Part shown: one piece after another, positions 56,701-64,000 of the stretch
Position numbering within the stretch: the stretch's first letter is position 1
How the letters are laid out: each line of letters starts with the position of its first letter
DNA from: Asterias amurensis
Taxonomy: Eukaryota > Echinodermata > Asteroidea > Forcipulatida > Asteriidae
Direction of reading: 5' to 3'
NCBI RefSeq assembly: GCF_032118995.1
Contig: NC_092665.1
Span: 16,636,012 to 16,700,011 of the forward strand
Length of the DNA: 64,000 nucleotides
The notes under the pieces: model-generated
What the model saw: the letters and a program-made list of their open reading frames with translations, nothing else
The model's database searches: none
What the model was told of the DNA's origin: nothing
Made by a program: the position numbers and the translations under genes

Positions 56701-59700
56701 TATTATATTACAATGTAGGTTTGGGTAAATCCGCTCATATTCACCCAAAGCTGACAGTGCAAACCCATAGTGGGTTAGGCGTACAAATCTGCTCAGATTC
56801 TAAGAAGGAAATCGCAACAAGCGAAAGCCCCTTTCACATGAGAGTAATTTAGCAATAGTCCCTTGCTAAATTGTAGCATGATTGTAAAAAAGAAATAAAA
56901 ATGTAGCAATGTTTATGACGAATTTACAAGGGTCATTGGTCGGTAAGTACAAATATTGTTGTCCTTTCATATGAGGTACATTTTGTAAAACCATGCTACA
57001 ATTTAGCAAGGGAACCCTTGCTAAATAACTCTGGTGTTAAATGGGTTTTAGAGAACAAAATGACATTAAGGACATCTGTGTGGGGTCCTTTTCTTATAGA
57101 CTAACTCACCGCTGTAATTGGTCCAGTGTGCTGATCTTTAGGGTTGCTGGATACGAAACATTGTAGAGTTGTTATGTCATAAAGTCTCACTGATGGATTC
57201 AACAAAAGAAAACAATTATTTAAAAAAACAAGTTCGGACAATTCTTCTTGGTCTGTAGAATAGTACTTAATAATAGGAAAAATCAAGCGCACAGTATCTG
57301 ACCCCAAAAAATGGTATTCAAAGGCATCGGTTCTCAAAGTCAAAGTCAAAAGTGCAGAATTTAAAATGACTGTTTGCAGAGATGAGTTTTGAGCTGCTTG
57401 TGTATTATAGGCTACTCCCCAGCTCTCACCGGTACCCTTTAGCACTCCGGAGTGGAGAGAAGCAATTATGATAAAGTGCCTTGCTCAAGAAGTGTCAAAA
57501 CCGACCAGGCTAGGATTTTAACCCATATTCTGTAAATTACAGAACTTGTTATCAATGTTGTACTGGAGTTAAATCTTCATACTTACATGTGGGGTGCTGG
57601 GTACCAACAAGAAGGAAGTTGCCATTAGGGTGAAAGTTCAAGCAGGAGATCTCCTGAGCTTCTTGGAGACTGCGGAATGCTCTCTTGACTCCAGACTTTG
57701 AGAAGTCAAAAAACTTGATAGTGAAGTCTTTACTGCCAGAGGCAAGGAGAGGCAGCGTGGGGTGAAAATCTAATGCTGTCACGTCCTGAAAGATCATGGA
57801 AAAATAATAATAATATGTGCTACTCGGCTAGATCAACCACAAAAACCATCTCTGCCCTCACAGGTATCCATTAACCCCTAGGTGGGGAGAAGCAATTATA
57901 GTTAAGTGTCTTGCTCAGGGACGCAGGTGAACAGAAAAACAGATGATGATTTAAGAACCATTAAAGTCCTATATCTTCAAAACACAAACCAGGGACCAAT
58001 TTCTTTGTGCCGATTAAGGAGAGCGTTATGCTTTTGAACCCCTTTCTACTGAGCAAAAATAAGCAGGACACCAAGCACAACTTGTATGTGTGACATGGCA
58101 GTTTAGCTCAAGCAAAAGTCTGTTCAGCTGAGCTATATTTTGTGCTAAAGCAGCTTTGTAAAAATTTGGCCAGAATATTTGTCGGACTTTGTACGGAATT
58201 GATTTGCCAAATTCCAAATGAGAAAAAGGGTATCACTTACCTCAATATGATCATACAATGTACGTATGACAGGATGACTCTCTACGTTGCCATGGGATTC
58301 AGGCATGTTAAGGTTGGTGGCGCTCTTCGCGAGCATACGCTCTACATCCAGGATCTAGAAAACCCAAAACAGAAACAATTACTTCCCCTGACAATCTCGA
58401 TTACTCTGTAGGTATTACGGAATAACAAGTTTTTCCTCTTTTACTTTTACACCCCAAAAAGATATTTTAAGAAACTATTCTTTTGAAGATTATAACGATG
58501 TGTCGATGATGAAAGTGGCAAAATGTTGAATCTTGCTTAAAATAACTAAGATGTACACACAAAAACACTACCCACAGGATACAACCATTTTTAAGCAAGA
58601 CGCACCGTTGTTGCAAAATATACATTGTTTTTGCACTGACACACTTTTGGATTTTGATGAGATATTCCCTAACGTCCCAAGACCATGGACAGCTACTTCA
58701 AGGTGAGGGCTACACTGTTTTGAGCTACCGACCAAAATCAACTTTTTACAATGATGAAATTGCAAGATGTGAATGGTTACCTTTATTGAGGCATCATCAG
58801 ATCCTGTAGCAACCAATTGACCTGTAAATATCACAAACAGACAGCTTTAAACATCACCTCCAGAATAAACCTAGTGAATTAACAATGCCAGTATATGCAA
58901 TGTATACTCAACAGTAACGACACACGCCTGAAGTTGATCTGATTTAAAAAATAAACGAAACTTCCAAGAGACTTGTTTATTCTCTCTTACCATCATTACT
59001 CCAAGCTGCAACTCTGCATGGGCCCTTGTGTGATGTCACATAGCACGTCTCATAATGCGCAGCTTCTGGTGCTAAAGTTTGTACTAAAACAGTAAAAAAT
59101 ACACATAGTGGAAAGTCATGACAATGTTTCTTCTAATAAAGTTTCCAAAATCTGCACAGAGGAAATGATTTCAAAGAAAAGGACAAATGACAAGGTTCAC
59201 AGTAGAGTCCAAGACCAGAGTTTTTTTTAAAACTGTAGAACAATATTTGTGAATGGAGTGTGGTTTTAATCTCATGACATTATAAATACTAAGTAAGAAT
59301 TGAAAGTGACTTACCATCTGTGTCAAACTCTAAATCAATACCAGTCCCTGGAGCTACAGAGTCCACTGTCATTTGGGTGTCTCCTAAAAACAAATTACCA
59401 AGAGTTTCAAACATTTAACAAGCTCAATGACAAGGTCTTTGATATTTCTTAACAAAAGAAGCATCTGAGAAAATCAATGCATCATTTTAGGGAACCAGCA
59501 CAACATGAATATTGAAGCAGAACTTGCAATCTTAGGTTAATCTTGGCTGGTTAATCCATCCCCAACATCAGGACCCAATTTCATAAAGCTTTAAAAAAAT
59601 TGTTGAAATTGTGAGGTTACACAGCTGTTTCAGCAGAGAATGTTTTGCAGGAGTTGAGCACATGTCAACAGATGCGAAGTGTCCGCTGCAAATTTGGGAC

Positions 59701-61221
59701 ATCAAAATTTGTATCGCATTCGCATTTGCAGAAAGTATGAACTGGGCTATAGAGGATGATTTCATAGGATTTCAGTTGTTTATACTAGGATGAGAGACTA
59801 GGATGAGAGACTTACGGTCTGGTTCAGCTCGCAGTCCTAACTGAACAACGTGTTGAAGTCTGTTTGATGGTGGACAGTCTGGGACGGCTGATACTGCTCT
59901 GCTTAGCTGACTGGCAATGTCATGGTAACCATCGTGAAGCATTTGGCTAAAGTAACAACAAGTAAATAACATTAGCAACTTCAATGGAGATTTTGCAAAA
60001 ATAAAGACATTAATAATTATGACACAGTTCAGCATTTGATAAATTTATTTGTGCATTTGCAAATTGTTTAAACAAAGGCCTTCTTCAGAGCCAATCCAAT
60101 AGAGAAAATTGTGTTGATGCCCATGGCTAGCATTTGGGCAATATTTGGAAGCGGGTCACTTGAATTATTAAGCAGCAAGTTAGTGGATAGATGGAATAAG
60201 GGATATGTGGAAAATTATACCGGAACTCTGCTGAATGTACGTATTAACGCCATTGCACACTTTTGGAACAGAAAAAAAATTAAAAGTTCACAGATTTACA
60301 AATAACTTAAAGGGTTTACAGAAGGTAATGGTGAAAGACTTCTCTTGAAATATTATTTCATGAAATACTTCTTTTTTTGAGAAAATTCTCGATATTGAGA
60401 ATTACTGATTTATTTTAAACACATGTCATGACATGGCAAAACGTGCAGAAACAAGGGTGGGTTTTCCCGTTAATTTCTCCAGACTCCGATGACCGATTGA
60501 GCCTAAATTTTCACAGGTTTGTTATTTGATTAGAAGTTGTGATACACGAAGTGTGGGTCTTGAACAATACTGTTTACCGAAAGGGTCCAATGGCTTTAAA
60601 GAGTGCCTGCCCTAATAAAATGGTAGAGGTTACAGTACAACCATCCAAAGTTAAAATTACAGCTCACACAGTCACACCCCAGTTTGGGTCTCGGTCCACA
60701 ATGAGCTCAGAGAGAAACCATCATATCAAATGTACCAACCAACCACTGGACCTTATCATATTAATAAAATAAATGCCCGATATGCGCACCATTTTTTACA
60801 TAGTTACAAATCAAATTCAAATGGTTACAACCTTTATAACAAATGCCTTGGTTTTTTGGGGGGTTGGCTTGCCTTTGCTTGGAAAGTCAGTGGAACCCTT
60901 CTCTATCTAACTAAATGAGACTCAGCAATTAGATTAGAATTTGAAGTGAATGTTACGAGGGAACAAACATAATTATTCAGTGTTTTCAATTATGTTGTTT
61001 CAATCATTTCATGTAAAATATTAAAAACTTCAACATAAATGTAATATAAACAGCGCCCTCTACAGACCAGTCAATAGGCACCGTCCGTTTACTATACGGT
61101 GTAGACACGGCTCTCGAGCAAGTTCTACAAAAAGCCGGTTCTATCTCCATGGTTTAACCTACCTGATCATTAATCTGTACATCAGATCTCTCTCCCGAAC
61201 TGTAAGTGTCCCTTCTGACAT
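53721..61221 (-). CDS. CSTF1: Cleavage stimulation factor subunit 1 (CstF-50), WD40 protein
   Basis: Twelve coding exons, start ATG at 61221, stop at 53721-53723: 61163-61221, 59816-59946, 59315-59383, 58991-59083, 58781-58821, 58241-58354, 57587-57785, 57110-57189, 56413-56568, 55903-56044, 55479-55559, 53721-53833. All junctions are GT-AG and in frame; 425 aa against 431 in human. Family landmarks in order: N-terminal homodimerisation region ([18 protein letters not shown]), [140 protein letters not shown] and [13 protein letters not shown], ending [16 protein letters not shown]. Seven WD repeats form the propeller. In animals this nuclear subunit of CstF acts in mRNA 3'-end cleavage and polyadenylation with CSTF2 and CSTF3. 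The last intron contains a telomeric tract and a foldback. Upstream, AURKAIP1 is divergent. Confidence 0.96.
53965..54140. mobile_element. Foldback repeat in the last CSTF1 intron
   Basis: Near-perfect inverted repeat: ATAAGCCACTTCGGAATGTC ... TTTTGACAATACC | GGTATTGTCAAAAGG ... CCAAAGTGGCTTAT, centre near 54050. About 176 bp with almost no loop. Confidence 0.85.
54286..54385 (+). repeat. 50-bp tandem duplication
   Basis: TATTTATCGCACCTTGGGGC...CATTCAGTCAC occurs twice with two or three differences, about 175 bp before the telomeric tract. A poly-C run (54457-54466) follows. Confidence 0.9.
54522..54558. repeat. Hairpin at the edge of the telomeric tract
   Basis: CCTTCAACTTATA and TATAAGTTGAAGG form a 13-bp stem around GCCCTCTAGGGTT. 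The right arm runs directly into the first TTAGGG. Confidence 0.8.
54561..55337 (+). repeat. Interstitial telomeric repeat, 129 uninterrupted TTAGGG
   Basis: From 54561 to 55334 every hexamer I read is TTAGGG in unbroken phase (774 bp = 129 units), followed by TTA and unique sequence. The G-rich strand is the plus strand. It lies in the last intron of CSTF1 (53834-55478), so the pre-mRNA would carry CCCUAA repeats. The long Leu-Thr frame on the minus strand is an artefact of it. Unique DNA and CSTF1 exons on both sides show it is not a chromosome end in this assembly. Confidence 0.97.
56045..56230 (-). repeat. Tandem partial copies of a CSTF1 exon edge
   Basis: The 5' edge of exon 55903-56044 with its acceptor (minus strand CTTTATAG|TATCTAGTCTC and GGGAAAGACTCCC) is repeated at 56125-56165 as CTTTGTAG|TATCTAGTGCC and GGGAAAGACTCCC. 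The intervening ATTAAATGCTAGGGAGTTAC segment occurs repeatedly. This creates a second acceptor-like site in the upstream intron. Confidence 0.8.
56822..57051. mobile_element. Foldback MITE in CSTF1 intron
   Basis: Inverted ends AAAGCCCCTTTCACATGAGA...TAATTTAGCAA and TTGCTAAATAACTCTGGTGT...AAATGGGTTTT; inner arms CCCTTGCTAAATTGTAGCAT and CATGCTACAATTTAGCAAGG. About 230 bp, non-coding. Confidence 0.75.
57417..57545 (-). repeat. SINE fragment in CSTF1 intron
   Basis: Contains GAAGCAATTATGATAAAGTG and CCTTGCTCAAGAAGTG as in the tRNA-headed SINE family. A second fragment at 57838-57925 has CCCTCACAGGTATCCATTAA and GTGTCTTGCTCAGGGACGCA. Both are truncated. Confidence 0.55.
57988..58190. mobile_element. 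Terminal-inverted-repeat element, diverged copy
   Basis: ACCAATTTCTTTGTGCC at the left, CTGAGCAAAAATAAGCAGGA in the middle and TAAAGCAGCTTTGTAAAAATTTGG at the right follow the layout of 63309-63491. Another remnant starts at ~59574 (CCAATTTCATAAAGCTTTAA). Confidence 0.55.
60307..60599. mobile_element. Diverged copy of the 17019-17396 TTAA MITE
   Basis: The right half aligns (GATGACCGATTGAGCCTAAA, TTTTCACAGGTTTGTT, GATACACGAAGTGTGGGTCT, GGCTTTAA). The left edge at TTAA 60307 is a guess from TTAAAGGG. In the first intron of CSTF1. Confidence 0.55.
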
Positions 61222-61822
61222 TATGAAGAGTTTTGCCTGTGTTTTTTGCAGAAATGATGGCGAATATCTGACACAAATGACAATGTTTTTGTAACGCACG
61301 CTTCTCCGTGCCGAAACTACACAAGTCTGGTGCATAGATGGTATTTTCGGTAGTGACTTCTACGAATCACATAGACGGCCAAGTATCAGACCTTTTAACA
61401 ACCTCAATAACAGAGGTTAACTTATCCTCGCATTATGTACAAAACAAACACATGTGGGGACGAGCGCTGAGCATTGTTAAGATTTGTGAACGAGGTCAGT
61501 TGTCGTTTCTGGATGGGAATTTTTTGATTTTTTTTTGTAATCTTGTAATTCATGAATTAGAACAAATTTAATTCACAATACGCAATAGCTGCCAAGAAAC
61601 TACTGGTAATTGAAACTATGCGACCTACGCTTTCAGCCAGGATTTGAGTCTTGACCAAGGCGAGGGTAAATAACTTAATGAAAGGAATTGCCTTACATAG
61701 TTCTGATCTGCTGATGAGCTGAGTAAAATGTTTCTAGAATCCAATCATTCACTTTGTCAATGTGTAGTTTAAAAAATAATTTACAATTGAATATTTTTCC
61801 TCATCAGACTTGGAACGCAAGA
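61222..61822. promoter_or_regulatory. Shared region between divergent CSTF1 and AURKAIP1 starts
   Basis: The two ATGs lie 601 bp apart and point away from each other, so both promoters must be in or near this stretch. No TATA box stands out near either start; the sequence near 61290-61320 (CACGCTTCTCCGTGCCG) is less AT-rich. Either a bidirectional promoter or two close promoters would fit. Confidence 0.5.
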
Positions 61823-63005
61823 ATGGCATCATCAGTAGTTAGCCAGTTACTGGCATCATCTTCTGGTCAGAGTTTACTTCGATCCTGTCGGTGGCCTCTC
61901 AGCCTCAGACACGGTAAATTTAAATAATTCTGGTTCTTGCAATTGCATACTTCACTTTAGTTTTACATTTTTTACCAATAGACTGGCCTGGATGAAGTTT
62001 GTTTATAGAGTTGACACTTTCTTTCCAGAGGTTATAACCTAGTATTATTGAAGAATATATTTCTGAAAATTGTTGGAAGAAGGCTAGTTTGTAGTTGCGA
62101 TAATGAACCCTCCTCCTGGCGGCTGGTGGCGGGAGGAGGGTTACGTAATCGCAACTAGAAGAAGGCAACCTGCAGATTTTTATGAACTAATTGTGCTTTA
62201 TTTAACCTTTGTTCCAGGACTCCAAGCAAGATGCGTCTCCTCAAAGATAAATGATACAGCATCTGTGATTGGATCGAATACGCACCACAATATATCAAGA
62301 GCCAATCAGCTCCTTGCTATTGCAGCAAACAATACATCTTCCAAAGCAGAGAGCAGCACAGAGAACTTGTTTAATAAAATCCCCACTTTATCAAACTCAG
62401 AGTTTTCTTTAGAGCAAGGGTTGTCTAGGTTGAGTTTGTCTCCATTAGAGTCCAGACTTAACCTTGATATGATCCTACCTCATGCTGAAACTCTGATCAG
62501 AGAGAAAGCCATCCTAGACCCATCGCCGTTTGCTTCCCTGCAGCAAGACTGCCCAGGGGTCGCCTCATACCCACTCACACCAAGAATAAACCCACTCGAG
62601 AACCCACTCCCAGTCCGGGCTCCTACCCAGGAGCGAGACGTAACAAAGAAACATGCTTCAAACATCATCCAGAAGCGTCGACGGAAGATGAATCGTCATC
62701 AGTACCTCAAGTGGAAGAAACGAAACAAGTTCAAGCTGCGAATTCTCAAGCAGAAAAGCCGCAAGAAGAAGCGACTTCGCTGGGAGCAGCATCTATCAAA
62801 GTTTCGCTTCAAGGAGTTGCAACCTAATGAAGGGGAGGAGTATCTAGCAAAGAGGCGAGCTAAAGAGGCCATCTATCTTAGATATCTTGGCATCGAGACC
62901 GATGAAAATGCTAAGAAAAGTGAACAAAATAAAGAAGCTAATCAGAAGAAGCCTATCGCTAAAATTGTACCAGAGCGCATCTTGCCTCCAGGTGCAGTCA
63001 TGTAA
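61823..63005 (+). CDS. AURKAIP1: Aurora kinase A-interacting protein / mitochondrial ribosomal protein mS38
   Basis: Two coding exons, 61823-61913 and 62218-63005, joined in frame by G|GA; 292 aa. The N-terminus (MASSVVSQLLASSSGQSLLR, then SCRWPLSLRHG) is rich in Ser, Leu and Arg without acidic residues, as in a mitochondrial targeting signal. The C-terminal block is the family signature: RRRKMNRHQYLKWKKRNKFK followed by a very basic helix (KQKSRKKKRLRWEQHLSKFR) and an EAIYLRYLGI-type stretch. In mammals the protein is mS38 of the mitochondrial small ribosomal subunit and was also described as a negative regulator of Aurora-A. Here it is clearly longer than the 199-aa human protein, with a low-complexity middle and an extra ~40-residue acidic/Lys tail. 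AATAAA at 63124-63129 is a likely polyadenylation signal. Confidence 0.93.
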
Positions 63006-63308
63006 CCTGGATGCCCCCATGTGACCTATCACCAGATGTCAAATTCAAAAGTCATTTTTCCTGCCCATACATCTAACACATTTTGGTTAGATAGCAGTAG
63101 TGTTAGCAGGCTTCTGAATTATAAATAAATGTAACAATGAACACTTCAACTTGACAAAAGTTCAGAAAATTGTTTACACTGCACACAGCACAGGTTTGGA
63201 ATTTCATCTTTATAGGGGCGAGGTTGTTATCCTTTTGCTAAAAGCACTTTCACTGGAGAAGTCTAAAGTGTACATGTAAATACATGGGTGGTTCATTTAA
63301 GGCCAAGA

Positions 63309-63491
63309 CCAGGGCCCAATTTCATAGAACTGCTTAGGCCAACAATTTTTGGCTCAGCAGAAATGAGCAGGATACCAGCAACAAATATAATATGTGACAT
63401 GGTAGTTTGGCTGGTAATCTTATTCTAGTAAGCATAAATTTGTTGTGCTAAGCTACTTTCTGTGCTTGAGCAGCTCTATTAAATTGGGCAA
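63309..63491. mobile_element. Terminal-inverted-repeat element, GGGCCCAATTTCATAGAACTGCTTA copy
   Basis: Left end CCCAATTTCATAGAACTGCT, right end GAGCAGCTCTATTAAATTGGG; middle AGCAGAAATGAGCAGGATAC. About 183 bp, the best copy of the family also seen at 22685-22877. Confidence 0.75.
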
Positions 63492-63884
63492 GAGGGCATG
63501 GCCATTGTGTAATTACAGGAAATTCAAGAAGAAGAAGCTTTCATTGTAGTTTTGTTTATTTCAGTCAATAATGAACGAGGTTACTATTACTACAATTATT
63601 GTTTTGTAACATTTCTGCTCTCTGATCACATGTTAACATCTTTACAAAATGTTGTAACATCATATGCAACAAATGCATAAAACCTAATTTCTAAACACAC
63701 TCCTATCATTACAAAAAAAAAAGAAATTATCTTTAAGCAATGTTTCAAGCAAGTAGTAGTAGTTTAATAAAAATGAAAAATTACAATGGAAAAATTGGCT
63801 GCAATAATTCATTTCTTGTAATTGTCGGATGACTATACCTGGAAATTTTAAATAACATTTGGTGGAACAGAGACATTTTTACGA
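63492..63884. other. Intergenic DNA, no gene seen
   Basis: AT-rich sequence with no supported coding frame, between the MITE and the tRNA-like sequence. Confidence 0.5.
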
Positions 63885-63957
63885 GAGCAGGATTTGAACC
63901 AACGACCTCTGGATTAAAGTGCGGGTACGCTCTACCAACTAAGCTATCAAGTCCTTA
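63885..63957 (-). repeat. tRNA-like sequence or SINE head
   Basis: On the minus strand it reads TAGCTTAGTTGGTAGAGCGT (A box), about 30 nt of anticodon-arm-like sequence, then GGTTCAAATCC (B box), spaced as in a tRNA. The acceptor arms (AGGACTTG and CTCTCGTA) do not pair and the T stem is imperfect, so I regard it as a tRNA pseudogene or SINE promoter, not a working tRNA. Confidence 0.55.
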
Positions 63958-64000
63958 TATTGGCAGTCCCTTGTTTGTCAACAATATTTGTTATTGACAC

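Noticed and set aside
57101-57445. CSTF1 frame extended past the exon at 57189
   Set aside because: The extra residues come from the intron; the AG at 57190-57191 joins in frame to the upstream exon.
63885-63957. Functional tRNA gene
   Set aside because: A and B boxes are present but acceptor arms do not pair.

Overview
This is a eukaryotic window, most likely from an echinoderm (a sea star is my best guess, low confidence). Evidence: genes split by GT-AG introns, AT-rich DNA, vertebrate-type TTAGGG repeats, many foldback/MITE and SINE copies, tandem secreted C-type lectins, and conserved animal single-copy genes (CSTF1 and AURKAIP1/mS38). No bacterial, plasmid or CRISPR feature was seen.

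Layout. (1) 1-9.8 kb: five intronless C-type-lectin + PAN/Apple genes, four on the minus strand (1631-2362, 2803-3360, a frameshifted copy 4300-5033, 6770-7501) and one on the plus strand (8986-9720). They look like products of recent tandem duplication, sequence exchange and partial decay. (2) 9.8-16.3 kb: repeats plus the five-helix 5' part of a rhodopsin-like GPCR (13430-14158, minus). (3) 16.3-45.1 kb: one long plus-strand gene, 26 core coding exons rebuilt by hand with every junction in frame, encoding a ~1207-aa coiled-coil protein whose N-terminus resembles CCDC30. A 1.57-kb acidic exon (35561-37135) can act as an alternative start or phase 0-0 cassette. The last coding segment, stop codon included, is tandemly repeated in the 3' UTR. 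(4) 45.4-53.7 kb: convergent intergenic region dominated by a 5.2-kb satellite whose units carry a 20-bp palindrome. (5) 53.7-61.2 kb: CSTF1 on the minus strand, 12 coding exons, 425 aa. Its last intron holds 129 uninterrupted TTAGGG repeats. (6) 61.8-63.0 kb: AURKAIP1, two exons, head-to-head with CSTF1. (7) 63.0-64.0 kb: its 3' flank with a MITE and a tRNA-like repeat.

The genes do not form one pathway. The lectin cluster is probably involved in recognition outside the cell, CSTF1 in mRNA 3'-end formation, AURKAIP1 in the mitochondrial ribosome, and the coiled-coil protein is probably structural. The most unusual content is the palindromic satellite, the intronic telomeric tract, the mosaic lectin cluster and the repeated habit of duplicating exon ends.
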